Notes under the pieces: model-generated
Databases searched by the model: none
The model's input: the letters and a program-made list of their open reading frames with translations, nothing else
Told to the model about the DNA's origin: nothing
Position numbers and translations under genes: made by a program
Shown here: one piece after another, positions 49,367-58,406 of the stretch
Numbering within the stretch: position 1 is the first letter of the stretch
Layout of the letters: each line of letters begins with the position of its first letter
Origin: Marinobacter profundi
GTDB taxonomy: Bacteria; Pseudomonadota; Gammaproteobacteria; Pseudomonadales; Oleiphilaceae
Direction of reading: 5' to 3'
Length of the DNA stretch: 64,000 bases
NCBI RefSeq assembly: GCF_002744715.1
Contig: NZ_KZ319371.1
Location: forward strand, 290,807 to 354,806

Positions 49367-50236
49367 TCAGTCCTCCCGCAACCTCAGGGCGCGCTGGTAA
49401 AGTTCATTTTTCGGCAACCCGGTCAACTCGGCCACCAATCTGGCCACCTTTTTGACCGGGAGCTCCGCAACCAGCATGGCCAGCATTCGATCAACATCCA
49501 CGGCATCGGGCGCGTTGGCGGTCAAATCCGCCCCACGCACCATCACCACGAACTCGCCGCGGGTACCGTGGCTGTCTTCCCCGACCTGTTGCCGGACGTC
49601 ACTGGCACTGCCGCTGTAGAACGTTTCGAACGACTTGGTAAGCTCCCTTGCGACAACAACCTCCCGCCCGGCCCCCAGCACATCGACCACGTCATCCAGA
49701 AAGTCACTGATCCGGTGCGGCGATTCATAGAACACCAGGGTTGCGGTTTCACGAGCCAACCCCTCGAGCGCGGCGCGACGCGCCCCTCGCTTTGCCGCCA
49801 GAAACCCTTGAAACAGGAAGCGATCGGTCGGCAGGCCTGCGGCGCTCAGCGCCGCCACCATCGCACAGGGCCCGGGTACCGGACTGACCCGGAAGCCCCT
49901 GGCCCGGGCCTCCCGCACAACCACGAAGCCCGGGTCGGAAATCAATGGCGTACCAGCATCGGAAACCAGCGCCACGCTCTCCCCTTTTGCCAGGCGGTCA
50001 ACAAGACTGGCAGCGCGATCCCGCTCATTGTGATCATGCAGTGCCAGCATGGGCTTCTGGATCGCCAGATGCTGCAGCAGACGTCCGCTATGCCGGGTAT
50101 CCTCGGCGGCTATAACGTCCACCGACGCAAGAATCTTGATGGCACGCGCACTGATGTCATCCAGGTTTCCAATCGGCGTGGCAACGATATAAAGGGTGCC
50201 AGCCATGGAAACCCCGGGGGCGTTCTCGGTACTCAC
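49367..50236 (-). CDS. rsmI: 16S rRNA (cytidine-1402-2'-O) methyltransferase RsmI
   Basis: RsmI 2'-O-methylates C1402 of 16S rRNA, the same nucleotide as RsmH. It has 289 residues of the tetrapyrrole-methylase fold: LYIVATPIGNLDDISARA, AEDTRHSGRLL, LVSDAGTPLISDPG, PGPCAMVAALSAAGLP and YESPHRI. A GTG start at 50236 with GAGG 6 nt upstream is preferred to ATG 50206. It is divergent from lpoA. Confidence 0.95.
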   Translation of the reverse strand: MSTENAPGVSMAGTLYIVATPIGNLDDISARAIKILASVDVIAAEDTRHSGRLLQHLAIQKPMLALHDHNERDRAASLVDRLAKGESVALVSDAGTPLISDPGFVVVREARARGFRVSPVPGPCAMVAALSAAGLPTDRFLFQGFLAAKRGARRAALEGLARETATLVFYESPHRISDFLDDVVDVLGAGREVVVARELTKSFETFYSGSASDVRQQVGEDSHGTRGEFVVMVRGADLTANAPDAVDVDRMLAMLVAELPVKKVARLVAELTGLPKNELYQRALRLRED

Positions 50237-50395
50237 TCAAACCTCTTGGCGACGGGCGCTTTACATCAACGTCATGTGAATTGTCCCGGGAGCTGGTAAA
50301 CTTGCGACCCTGGAAATAATTAATCGTCGCTGGGCATGATGCCGCCGTTTGGCCGGAGCCACAAGCGTAAATCCCGGAAGTATTGTGAGCCTGAC

Positions 50396-52255
50396 ATGAC
50401 TAACCGTTCCCTGAACGCACCATTGTTTGCCGCCCTGCTGGCTTTAGCGCTCGTCACCGCCGGCTGTTCGTCCGTCAATCTGCAGTCCCACACTGCCACG
50501 TCACCTGAAGAAGCATTGCAGGTTGCCGCGGGCCAGGGCAATCGCGAAAGCGCAGAGAGCTATCTGCTGAGGACGGCACGGCAGTTCCAGAGCCAGGGCA
50601 GTCACGAAGCGGCGCGCCGCATTCTGACCAGCGACCAGCTAAAGTCCCCGGCACCGGCCAACCGGAATGAAGCCCTGCTGCTCGCAATGTCCGGCGCCGC
50701 TGCCCTGGCCGATGAGCAATGGGCGCAATCGCTGGGCCAGCAACTGACAATCGACCAGTTCCGCAACTACCCACCGGACACCCTGGCCCGTGCCGGTAAC
50801 CTACAAACCGAAACCTTTCGCCTTGGCGGCCAGCCGTTCAAGGCCGCAGAAACCCTGATGCTGCTTCGGGACTCCGATCCGAACGCCGATATCCAGAGTA
50901 TTCACGACCGCATCTGGCAGCTGCTGAAGGACGCCTCTGACCAGCAACTGGAAGCGGCGGCCCGTGAAGCGGTGGGGTTTGAGAGTCAGGGGTGGCTGGA
51001 ACTCGCATCGGTCATGCGCACGCCAGGGGCCGGCATCGAGGAACAAGGCAACGCCCTGAAGGGCTGGCAGGCCCACTGGCCCGGCCACGCGGCCTCCGCC
51101 ACGCTGCCCGGCGAACTCAAGCTGATCGCCAGCATTGCCACCAGCCGACCGGATTCCATCAACCTGGCAGTGCCTTTGAGTGGACCGCTGGCCGCCGCAG
51201 GGCAAGCGATCCGCGACGGCTTCCTGGCCGCCTTCTACACCGACGAAAGCACAGCCAACCAGGACATCGAGATCAGCATCACCGACACCCACGGCAAATC
51301 GTTTGCCGAACTTTACCAGACACTGGCCGCCAAAGGCCCCGACCTGATTATCGGACCACTGGAGAAAGAGGGAGTCGGTCAGCTGGCGGCCATGGAGAAC
51401 CTTCCTGTCCCCGTACTCGCCCTGAATTACCTGCCGGATGACACCGCCACCCCCGCCGGCCTCTACCAGTTTGGCCTGTCCGCCGAGGACGAGGCGAGGC
51501 AGATTGCCGACCGTCTGACTGCCCGAAACTCAAGCCAGGTGCTGGCACTGATTCCGGCTGGAGAGTGGGGGGATCGCCTGGAGCGCGCACTGACATCACA
51601 ACTGGCAGAGAACGGCGGTGTCGCCCTGGATATCGAACGCTTCTTCCCCGAAGACAACTTCCGCGCAGTTACCGCGGAACTCCTGGCCGTCAACAGCTCC
51701 CGGGATCGCGCCGTCGACGTAGAGCGTACTGCCGGGGTGAACGTAGAGTTCGAACCACGGCGCCGGCAGGATGTGGATGCCATTGTGCTGGTGGCTGCCC
51801 CGCTGCAGGCTCGACAGTTCAAGCCGCTGTTTGCGTTCTACTTTGCCGGCGATGTGCCGGTCTATTCACCGTCAGTGGTCTTCGACGGCACCGCCGACCC
51901 GTCCCGCGATCGCGACCTGGACTCGGTAATTGTTACGGACATCCCCTGGGTGCTGAAGCCGGACAACGACTTCCGCGACACTGCCACCGCACGGCTACCC
52001 GGCTACCAGGGCCAGCTGGGCCGCCTGTTCGCAATGGGCGCTGACGCCTATCAGTTAAGCAGCAGCCTCCCACTGCTGGAACAGATCGAGGGCACCTCCA
52101 TTGCAGGCCAGACCGGTGAGCTGAACATGTCGCCAGGCGGCATCATCCACCGCCGCCAATTGTGGGCACAGTTCCGCAATGGCCGCCCGGCCCTGATCGA
52201 AGAAGACGAACAGGAACCAGAAGCAGCACCGCCAAGCGCAATCACCAGCGAGTAA
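50396..52255 (+). CDS. lpoA: Penicillin-binding protein activator lipoprotein LpoA
   Basis: A 619-residue outer-membrane lipoprotein. It has a signal peptide (LFAALLALALVTA) with lipobox TAGC (Cys at about 25), an N-terminal helical TPR-like domain (~30-270) and a C-terminal periplasmic-binding-protein-like domain (INLAVPLSGPLAAAGQAIRD; LALIPAGEWGDRL). In E. coli LpoA activates PBP1a. The context rsmI-lpoA-yraN-diaA matches E. coli. Start ATG 50396 places the signal peptide at the N-terminus. It ends with an acidic tail. Confidence 0.92.
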   Translation: MTNRSLNAPLFAALLALALVTAGCSSVNLQSHTATSPEEALQVAAGQGNRESAESYLLRTARQFQSQGSHEAARRILTSDQLKSPAPANRNEALLLAMSGAAALADEQWAQSLGQQLTIDQFRNYPPDTLARAGNLQTETFRLGGQPFKAAETLMLLRDSDPNADIQSIHDRIWQLLKDASDQQLEAAAREAVGFESQGWLELASVMRTPGAGIEEQGNALKGWQAHWPGHAASATLPGELKLIASIATSRPDSINLAVPLSGPLAAAGQAIRDGFLAAFYTDESTANQDIEISITDTHGKSFAELYQTLAAKGPDLIIGPLEKEGVGQLAAMENLPVPVLALNYLPDDTATPAGLYQFGLSAEDEARQIADRLTARNSSQVLALIPAGEWGDRLERALTSQLAENGGVALDIERFFPEDNFRAVTAELLAVNSSRDRAVDVERTAGVNVEFEPRRRQDVDAIVLVAAPLQARQFKPLFAFYFAGDVPVYSPSVVFDGTADPSRDRDLDSVIVTDIPWVLKPDNDFRDTATARLPGYQGQLGRLFAMGADAYQLSSSLPLLEQIEGTSIAGQTGELNMSPGGIIHRRQLWAQFRNGRPALIEEDEQEPEAAPPSAITSE

Positions 52256-52290
52256 CGCATTGGCAACTACACCGATGGAGACCCTATGCC

Positions 52291-52668
52291 ATGGATGGCA
52301 GCCAAACCAGAAAATCAACCGGCGATCACTTCGAGGGCGTAGCCGCCCGCTACCTTGCCAGCAAGGGCGTTCACATTATTGAACGCAATGTCTTCAACCG
52401 TGGCGGCGAGATAGACCTGATCGGCCGGGATGGAGAGTACCTGGTATTTTTCGAGGTGAGGTACCGGGGCAACGGCAGCCTGATCGGGGGTGCAGAATCC
52501 GTTACTTACCCCAAACAGCGGAAACTGCTCAGGGCTGCCTCGTTTTATCTTCACCGCCACGGCCTGTGTAACAGCCCCACCCGCATCGATGTCGTGGCCA
52601 TCGCCCCCGGCAGCCGGGCCCGTTACCAGGTTCAGTGGATCAAAAACGCGATTCAGGCAGAAACATGA
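52291..52668 (+). CDS. yraN: YraN-family (UPF0102) nuclease-fold protein
   Basis: A 125-residue protein of the restriction-endonuclease-like fold: GDHFEGVAARYL, NVFNRGGEIDLIGRDGEYLVFFEV and YPKQRKLLRAA. The E...E-x-D...F-x-E-V pattern (catalytic D/E) is intact, though the usual ExK/VK is EVRYR here. Its function is uncertain; a Holliday-junction-resolvase relation is structural only. The stop overlaps diaA by 4 bp (ATGA). Confidence 0.9.
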   Translation: MDGSQTRKSTGDHFEGVAARYLASKGVHIIERNVFNRGGEIDLIGRDGEYLVFFEVRYRGNGSLIGGAESVTYPKQRKLLRAASFYLHRHGLCNSPTRIDVVAIAPGSRARYQVQWIKNAIQAET

Positions 52669-53255
52669 GCGATACCGAAAGCCTTATCAACCAGTGGTTT
52701 GCCAACCATATGGAGCAAACCGCGATGACCGCAAGCATGACCGCGCCGGCCATCGAGCGGGCCGCCGAGGCACTGGTCCATACCTTGCTTAGTGATGGCA
52801 AGATCATTACCTGCGCCAACGGCAGCGCCAACATTCTCGCGCAGTACTTTTGCACAGCCCTGCTGAACCGGTTCGACCAGGACCGGCCGGCGCTCCCCGC
52901 CATCAACCTGGGTGCGGATGCGACTACTTATTCAGCCATTTGCCGTGACAATCGCTTCAATGACACCTTCTCCCGCCAGGTAAGGGCCATCGGAAAGCCC
53001 CATGACCTTTTGCTGGTCGTGGTGGACGACGGCCACAAGGCCAACCTTATCCAGGCCATACAGGCGGCCCACGACCGAGAAATGAACGTCGTCGTACTCA
53101 GCGCGCGTGAGAAAACCGACATCACCTCGCTGCTCCATCCGGAAGATCATGAGATCAGCCTCAACGACCTGGACAGCAATCAGGCCGCACCGCTGATGCT
53201 GGTTGTCATCAACGCGCTTTGCGCACTGATCGACCACAAACTGTTTGGCGCATAA
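52665..53255 (+). CDS. diaA: DiaA-like SIS-domain protein
   Basis: A 196-residue SIS (phosphosugar isomerase fold) protein related to DiaA and GmhA: CANGSANILAQYFCTALLNRF in the sugar-binding loop and LVVVDDGHKANLIQAI. DiaA binds DnaA and promotes timely initiation in E. coli. The gene context (after lpoA-yraN) supports DiaA over phosphoheptose isomerase, and the usual GmhA catalytic Glu/His are not evident. Followed by a strong terminator. Confidence 0.85.
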   Translation: MSDTESLINQWFANHMEQTAMTASMTAPAIERAAEALVHTLLSDGKIITCANGSANILAQYFCTALLNRFDQDRPALPAINLGADATTYSAICRDNRFNDTFSRQVRAIGKPHDLLLVVVDDGHKANLIQAIQAAHDREMNVVVLSAREKTDITSLLHPEDHEISLNDLDSNQAAPLMLVVINALCALIDHKLFGA

Positions 53256-53266
53256 AACCAGGCCAC

Positions 53267-53293
53267 AAAAAAGCCGGCAAACGCCGGCTTTTT
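53267..53293. terminator. Bidirectional terminator between diaA and sspB
   Basis: AAAAAAGCCGGC-AAAC-GCCGGCTTTTT: a 7-bp G/C-rich stem with 4-nt loop, flanked by A-run and T-run, serving both convergent genes. Confidence 0.93.
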
Positions 53294-53306
53294 CAATTCA
53301 GGACTG

Positions 53307-53741
53307 CTATTTGACCACCTTAAGGGATGGGCGTCCCGAAGGCCGCTCCGAAGGGCCGCGATGCCCCCCGTCGTCATGCGGATCCTGAGGCCCATCGGGA
53401 TCGGGAGAGCCCGGCTCACTACCAAACACCATCCCCTCCCCGTTTTCCTTGGCATAGATCGCCACCACCGCCTGCAGCGGAATAAACACCTGCATCGGTA
53501 CACCGCCAAAGCGCGCGCTGAATTCCAGAGCTGCATTCCCGATTACCAGCCCACGTACCGCACCCGGGCTGATATTCAGCACGATCTGGCCGTTGGCGAC
53601 GTGCTCAGTGGGAACCTGTACCCCCTGAACACCGGCATCCACCACAATGTAAGGCGTGCATTCATTGTCGAGAATCCACTCGTTGAATGCGCGCACCAGA
53701 TACGGGCGGCTAGACATCATTCTGACTGGGTTATCAGACAC
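53307..53741 (-). CDS. sspB: ClpXP specificity-enhancing factor SspB
   Basis: SspB delivers ssrA-tagged proteins to ClpXP. It has 144 residues: a folded domain with RPYLVRAFNEWILDNECTPY and AARFGG-like SARFGGVPMQVFIPL, a long Pro/Asp/Gly-rich linker (~105-135) and the C-terminal ClpX-binding tail RPSLKVVK. A GTG start at 53741 with GGGGAG upstream is chosen. It is 38 bp after sspA. Confidence 0.95.
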   Translation of the reverse strand: MSDNPVRMMSSRPYLVRAFNEWILDNECTPYIVVDAGVQGVQVPTEHVANGQIVLNISPGAVRGLVIGNAALEFSARFGGVPMQVFIPLQAVVAIYAKENGEGMVFGSEPGSPDPDGPQDPHDDGGHRGPSERPSGRPSLKVVK

Positions 53742-53779
53742 TTAGACTCCCCGACTCATTCCTGGCCACGTTTACCGTA

Positions 53780-54409
53780 TTAGCTGCGAATATCTTCTTC
53801 GAGATCAGACAGGCTGGCCTTGAAACCTTCCCGCTCGAAAATGCGCTCCATGTACTTCAGCAGTGGCTTGGCCTGCTTCTCGGAAAACTCGATACCCAGT
53901 GATGGCAGCCGCCACAGGATCGGCGCAATGCAACAGTCAACAATGGTGAACTCTTCCGAGAGGAAGAAAGGCATTTCACCAAACACCGGAGCCGTAGCCA
54001 GCAGACTTTCACGCAGCTCCTTCCGGGCCGCCTCCGACGCCTTGGCATTCGGCTGCGCCAGAATCTGGTCTACCAGTGCGCACCAGTCGCGCTGGATACG
54101 ATGAATCATCAGCCGGCTGTTAGCGCGGGCCACCGGATAGACAGGCAGTAATGGCGGATGCGGGAAGCGCTCATCCAGATACTCCATCATGATATTGGGC
54201 TCGTAGAGCACCAGATCACGATCCACCAGGGTTGGCAGGGCATTGTAAGGATTAAGATCAGCCAACTCCGCAGGGGGGTTGTCCGGATCCACATCCACAA
54301 TATCAACCGTCACTCCCTTTTCAGCAAGCACGATGCGTACCCGGTGGCTGTAATGGCTAGCCGGGTCCGAGAAAAACGTCATCGATGACCGCTTGGTCAC
54401 AACGCCCAT
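53780..54409 (-). CDS. sspA: Stringent starvation protein A SspA
   Basis: SspA is a glutathione-S-transferase-fold RNA-polymerase-binding protein that affects stationary-phase and acid-stress transcription. It has 209 residues: [26 protein letters not shown] with the family's loss of the GST catalytic residue, [20 protein letters not shown] and [17 protein letters not shown]. It is cotranscribed with sspB; GAGG lies upstream of the ATG. Confidence 0.95.
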   Translation of the reverse strand: MGVVTKRSSMTFFSDPASHYSHRVRIVLAEKGVTVDIVDVDPDNPPAELADLNPYNALPTLVDRDLVLYEPNIMMEYLDERFPHPPLLPVYPVARANSRLMIHRIQRDWCALVDQILAQPNAKASEAARKELRESLLATAPVFGEMPFFLSEEFTIVDCCIAPILWRLPSLGIEFSEKQAKPLLKYMERIFEREGFKASLSDLEEDIRS

Positions 54410-54453
54410 AGAACTACCTCACGATTGAACAAATCGAAACGATCCTGAAACAC

Positions 54454-54484
54454 AAAAATCCAGCGGGCCGACAAGGCCCGCTGG
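54454..54484 (-). terminator. Intrinsic terminator of petABC
   Basis: On the minus strand a perfect 10-bp stem CCAGCGGGCC / GGCCCGCTGG with a 5-nt loop, followed by ATTTTTG, 32 bp after the petC stop. Confidence 0.93.
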
Positions 54485-54516
54485 AATTATCAGGGATCCG
54501 GATTATACCTGATTTC

Positions 54517-55272
54517 TCAGTGCACGTCTTTCCAGTACTCGCGATTGAGCAGGTAAGCGAACACGAAGAAGATGGCAACGAAGATCAGCACGAAAATGCC
54601 CAGGCGCTCGCGCTCAACCTTGACCGGATCTGCCATATAGGACAAGAAGTTGGTCAGGTCGTACATCGCCTTGTCAAATTCCGCGGCCGTCATACTGCCT
54701 TCGATGGCGTATTCCGGGCAGGCATCGCCATTCTTCACATTGCCGCTAAGAGGCTCAACGGAGGCTCCAACACCAATACTCGGCGGCACTGCGCACAAGC
54801 CCTGCAGGTCAACCATAACGTGCGGCATACCCACATTGGCGAATACCACGTTGTTTACGCCCAAAGGACGGGTTTCATCCTTGTAGAAGCCGCGCAGGTA
54901 GGAGTAAACCCAGGCTTCGCCCCGCAAACGGGACTCGAGGGTCAGATCGGGTGGCGGCGCACCAAACCAGCCCGCAGCCATATCCTTGCTCATGGAGTTC
55001 TTCATCAATTCACCAATCTTGGCACCGGTGAAAATCAGGTTCTCCTCATAAAGCGCTACCGGGACCTCCAGGTCATCTGCAACCCGCTTGTAGCGGGCAT
55101 ATTCCATGGAGTGACAGCCCATACAATAGTTGGTGAACAGGGCCGCCCCACTTTGCAGGGATTGTTTGTCGGTGTGGTCAGTCTCGATGTGGTCGAGCGG
55201 CACACCCGCGCCGGCCGCCAGCCCGAGGGCTGGCAGGACTGCGATGAAAAGACCAAAAATCAGCTTTCTCAT
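54517..55272 (-). CDS. petC: Cytochrome c1 of the bc1 complex
   Basis: Cytochrome c1 passes electrons from the Rieske protein to soluble cytochrome c. It has 251 residues: signal peptide (MRKLIFGLFIAVLPALGLAAG), haem site CMGCH at 50-54, a candidate Met ligand in the KNSMSKDMAAGWFGAPPPDL region, and a C-terminal anchor (LGIFVLIFVAIFFVFAYLL). Its start shares one base with the petB stop (TAATG). Confidence 0.96.
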   Translation of the reverse strand: MRKLIFGLFIAVLPALGLAAGAGVPLDHIETDHTDKQSLQSGAALFTNYCMGCHSMEYARYKRVADDLEVPVALYEENLIFTGAKIGELMKNSMSKDMAAGWFGAPPPDLTLESRLRGEAWVYSYLRGFYKDETRPLGVNNVVFANVGMPHVMVDLQGLCAVPPSIGVGASVEPLSGNVKNGDACPEYAIEGSMTAAEFDKAMYDLTNFLSYMADPVKVERERLGIFVLIFVAIFFVFAYLLNREYWKDVH

Positions 55273-56504
55273 TATCCTGTCACCCTCTCTGGTACTGGCT
55301 TGGTTTTCTCCATGCGCGTATAGAACGGCATGAGGATAAAGTAGAGGAAGTAGACCACGGTCAGAATCTGGGCGACCGTTGTCCGCCCCTCAGTGGCAGG
55401 CACCAGACCGAGATAGCCCAGAATTACGAAGCTCACCGCGAAGACGGCCAGTGCAATCTTGCTCAACCAGCCCTTGTAACGGATGGAGCGAACAGGACTG
55501 CGATCCAGCCAGGGCAGCACAAACAGGATAGCGATTGCACCACCCATCACCACCACACCCCAGAACTTGGCAGGAAGGCCGATGAAGTCGACCGTTACCG
55601 CACGCAGCATGGCGTAGAACGGCGTGAAGTACCATACCGGTGCAATATGCGCCGGGGTCTTCAGAGCGTTTGCCGGCTCAAAGTTGGGTTTCTCGAGGAA
55701 CAGTCCACCCATTTCCGGGAAGAAGAACACCACGATGAAGAAGATGAAGAAGAATACCCCCACGCCCAGCAGGTCGTGAACGGTGTAGTAGGGATGGAAA
55801 GGAATACCGTCTTTCGGAATGCCGTTCTCGTCCTTGTTCTTCTTGATATCGATACCGTCGGGGTTGTTCGAACCCACTTCGTGCAGCGCCAGGATGTGCA
55901 GGACAACCAGACCCAGCAGAACGATCGGCAGGGCCACCACGTGCAGCGCGAAGAAACGGTTCAGGGTGATGCCTGAAATCAGATAGTCGCCGCGAATCCA
56001 CAGCGAGAGATCTTCACCAATCACCGGGATGGCACCGAACAGGTTAACGATTACCTGGGCGCCCCAGTAGGACATCTGGCCCCACGGCAGCAGATAGCCC
56101 ATGAAGGCCTCCGCCATCAGCACCAGGTAAATCAGCATACCGAAGATCCAGATCAGCTCGCGGGGCTTCTGGTACGAGCCGTACATCAGACCGCGGAACA
56201 TATGGAGGTACACCACGATAAAGAAGGCAGAGGCACCGGTGGAGTGCAGATAACGCAGCAGCCAGCCCCACTCCACATCACGCATGATGTATTCGACGGA
56301 AGCAAAGGCGCCTTCCGCAGAGGGGTTGTAGCTCATGGTCAGCCAGATACCGGTAACCAGCTGGTTAACCAGCACCAACATGGCCAGGGAGCCGAAGAAG
56401 TACCAGACGTTGAAGTTTTTCGGCGCGTAATACTTTGCCAGGTGTTTATTCCAGGCCTCAACGATTGGCAGACGGTCGTCTACCCACTGAATCAGTTTCT
56501 GCAT
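55272..56504 (-). CDS. petB: Cytochrome b of the bc1 complex
   Basis: A 410-residue membrane subunit carrying both b haems and the quinol sites. The haem-ligand histidines lie in LLRYLHSTGASAFFIVVYLHMFRG and FFALHVVALPIVLLGLVVLHILAL. The Qo-site motif PEWY is not seen; the corresponding position reads PVWYFTPF. About eight to nine membrane helices. Translationally coupled to petA and petC through TAATG overlaps. Confidence 0.96.
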   Translation of the reverse strand: MQKLIQWVDDRLPIVEAWNKHLAKYYAPKNFNVWYFFGSLAMLVLVNQLVTGIWLTMSYNPSAEGAFASVEYIMRDVEWGWLLRYLHSTGASAFFIVVYLHMFRGLMYGSYQKPRELIWIFGMLIYLVLMAEAFMGYLLPWGQMSYWGAQVIVNLFGAIPVIGEDLSLWIRGDYLISGITLNRFFALHVVALPIVLLGLVVLHILALHEVGSNNPDGIDIKKNKDENGIPKDGIPFHPYYTVHDLLGVGVFFFIFFIVVFFFPEMGGLFLEKPNFEPANALKTPAHIAPVWYFTPFYAMLRAVTVDFIGLPAKFWGVVVMGGAIAILFVLPWLDRSPVRSIRYKGWLSKIALAVFAVSFVILGYLGLVPATEGRTTVAQILTVVYFLYFILMPFYTRMEKTKPVPERVTG

Positions 56505-57097
56505 TACGCTGCCTCCGGATCAAGACCAATGGTGATGGTCGCATCATCGTCATACCGATAAGGCGGAACCTCCAGGTTCAGAGGAGCCGGCTGCGCCTCG
56601 TAGACCCGACCGGCAAGGTCATACCGGGAACCATGACACGGGCAAAACAGACCGCCCAGCCAGGCATCACCAAGATCCGCTGGAGCCACTTCCGGACGAT
56701 AGGAAGGTACGCACCCGAGGTGGGTGCAAAGCCCCACAATGACCGCGAGCTCGGGCTTCAGGGAACGGTAAACACCTTCCACATAAGCCGGCTGCTGCGG
56801 GGCCTCGGACTGGGGATCTTTGACCTGGTCATTCAGGGACTCGATGCCTTCGAGCATCTCGGGAGTTCGCCGAATGATCCAGACCGGCTTACCGCGCCAT
56901 TCAACGGTGATTTGCTGACCGGGTTCAATCTTGCTGACATTGACGGTGACCGGTGCACCCGCCGCTTCCGCTTTGGCACTGGGATTCCAGGATGCCACGA
57001 ACGGGACGGCTGCACCGACGACGCCGACACCACCCACCACGGACGTTGCACCGATCAGGAACCGGCGCCGGCCTTGGCTAACGTCGCCATTACTCAT
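56504..57097 (-). CDS. petA: Rieske iron-sulfur protein of the bc1 complex
   Basis: A 197-residue subunit with a Tat-type signal anchor (GRRRFLIGATSVVGGVGVVG) and 2Fe-2S ligands C124-T-H126-x2-C129 and C152-x-C154-H155 (CTHLGC, CPCHGSRYD). It takes electrons from quinol and passes them to cytochrome c1. First gene of petABC. Confidence 0.97.
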   Translation of the reverse strand: MSNGDVSQGRRRFLIGATSVVGGVGVVGAAVPFVASWNPSAKAEAAGAPVTVNVSKIEPGQQITVEWRGKPVWIIRRTPEMLEGIESLNDQVKDPQSEAPQQPAYVEGVYRSLKPELAVIVGLCTHLGCVPSYRPEVAPADLGDAWLGGLFCPCHGSRYDLAGRVYEAQPAPLNLEVPPYRYDDDATITIGLDPEAA

Positions 57098-57177
57098 TAT
57101 GGTTTTCTCCCATCAGGCGAGGCGCAGGCACCCTGAAACGGATACACCACGCGTCGAAAAGGACTTCACAACCCAAA

Positions 57178-57209
57178 ATTATAAGCGCACAAATGGTAAT
57201 GAAATTACC
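57178..57209 (-). promoter_or_regulatory. petA: petABC promoter: perfect -10 with palindrome over the -35 region
   Basis: On the minus strand TATAAT (57178-57183) lies about 80 bp before petA. Upstream, the perfect inverted repeat GGTAAT-3-ATTACC (57195-57209) sits where a -35 would be; no consensus -35 exists. This fits an activator or repressor site, but the factor cannot be named. Confidence 0.5.
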
Positions 57210-57290
57210 CAGACCTTACAAGTCGGAAAGCCTGCACCAGAGCCCACTTCCCTGCTCCAGATCAATTTGCCAACAAGTGGTCATGCAACA

Positions 57291-57318
57291 AAAAACCCGG
57301 CCAGCGGCCGGGTTTTTT
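57291..57318. terminator. Bidirectional terminator after rpsI
   Basis: AAAAACCCGGCC-AGC-GGCCGGGTTTTTT: 8-bp stem, 3-nt loop, with A- and T-runs on both sides, 22 bp after the rpsI stop. It is bidirectional in structure; on the minus strand it ends rplM-rpsI. Confidence 0.92.
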
Positions 57319-57339
57319 GCAGGGTCTGTCCCGAAGCGA

Positions 57340-57732
57340 TTAACGCTTGGAGTACTGAGGACGCTTACGCGCCTTGCGCAGACCAACTTTCTTACGCTCA
57401 ACTTCACGAGCGTCACGGGTAACATAACCCGCCTTGCGCAGTGCAGGACGCAGAGTCTCGTCGTAATCCATCAGGGCACGGGTCAGGCCGTGGCGAATTG
57501 CGCCGGCCTGGCCACTGATGCCACCACCTTTTACAGTGATGGTGATATCAAAACGATCCGCAGACTCGGCAACCACCAGCGGCTGACGAACGATCATACG
57601 CAGAGTCTCACGACCGAAGAAATCTTCAATGGTGCGACCGTTGATAGAGATGTTACCGCTTCCCGGCTTGATGAAAACCCGAGCCGTGGATGTCTTGCGG
57701 CGACCAGTACCGTAATTTTGTGCTACAGACAT
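57340..57732 (-). CDS. rpsI: 30S ribosomal protein S9
   Basis: A 130-residue ribosomal protein with the family's start ([21 protein letters not shown]) and the basic C-terminal tail ending KRPQYSKR, which reaches the P-site tRNA. It follows rplM by 12 bp, the universal L13-S9 operon. Confidence 0.98.
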   Translation of the reverse strand: MSVAQNYGTGRRKTSTARVFIKPGSGNISINGRTIEDFFGRETLRMIVRQPLVVAESADRFDITITVKGGGISGQAGAIRHGLTRALMDYDETLRPALRKAGYVTRDAREVERKKVGLRKARKRPQYSKR

Positions 57733-57744
57733 ATCCGCCTTCCG

Positions 57745-58173
57745 TTAAATGTCGAGTTCTTTGGGCTGCTGGGCTGCGTGAGGATGCTCAGCGCCGGCGT
57801 AGATTTTCAGCTTCTTGAACATGGCGCGACCCAGCGGGCCTTTCGGCAGCATGCCCTTTACAGAATGCTGGATGACCTGCTCAGGCGCCTTGTCGACCAG
57901 CTTTTCGAAAGTGATGGACTTGATTCCACCCGGGAAGCCGGTATGACTGTAATACATCTTTGCAGATGATTTCTTGCCCGTCACCCGCACCTGGCTGGCA
58001 TTAATAACAACAATGTAATCGCCAGTGTCGACATGGGGGGTGTACTCAGGCTTATGCTTGCCCCGCAGACGACGGGCGATTTCGGTTGACAGACGACCCA
58101 GCGTCTTGCCGGCTGCGTCTACAACGTACCAGTCACGTTTTACTGTTTCTGGTTTCGCACTCAGAGTCTTCAT
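57745..58173 (-). CDS. rplM: 50S ribosomal protein L13
   Basis: A 142-residue ribosomal protein starting [20 protein letters not shown], with [20 protein letters not shown] and [21 protein letters not shown]. Start 58173 matches the family; the longer frame upstream is in the leader. First gene of rplM-rpsI. Confidence 0.98.
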   Translation of the reverse strand: MKTLSAKPETVKRDWYVVDAAGKTLGRLSTEIARRLRGKHKPEYTPHVDTGDYIVVINASQVRVTGKKSSAKMYYSHTGFPGGIKSITFEKLVDKAPEQVIQHSVKGMLPKGPLGRAMFKKLKIYAGAEHPHAAQQPKELDI

Positions 58174-58324
58174 TGATTCCGCCTTGAACGCTATATAAGA
58201 AACGTTAAAAACCACCACCGGCACATGCACTGCATCCGGAGGGGGCTCTATACCTGTATGTTAGTCGGCAGTGACATCATTCGGGGCTGAGATGATGGCA
58301 TCGCCTTGAAAAGCCAGGGCGCGA

Positions 58325-58353
58325 AGTATATCCGAACCACATACGAAAACCAA
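58325..58353 (-). promoter_or_regulatory. rplM: rplM-rpsI promoter
   Basis: On the minus strand -35 TTGGTT (58348-58353) and -10 TATACT (58325-58330) are exactly 17 bp apart. The predicted leader is about 145 nt, containing CATCAT...ATGATG and CCGG...CCGG pairings, long enough for L13 autoregulation, which is known in E. coli. Confidence 0.7.
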
Positions 58354-58406
58354 GCCCGTCGCCCGTTGTTTCGTCATTCCCTTACGCTACGCGCCTCTCT
58401 CTCATT

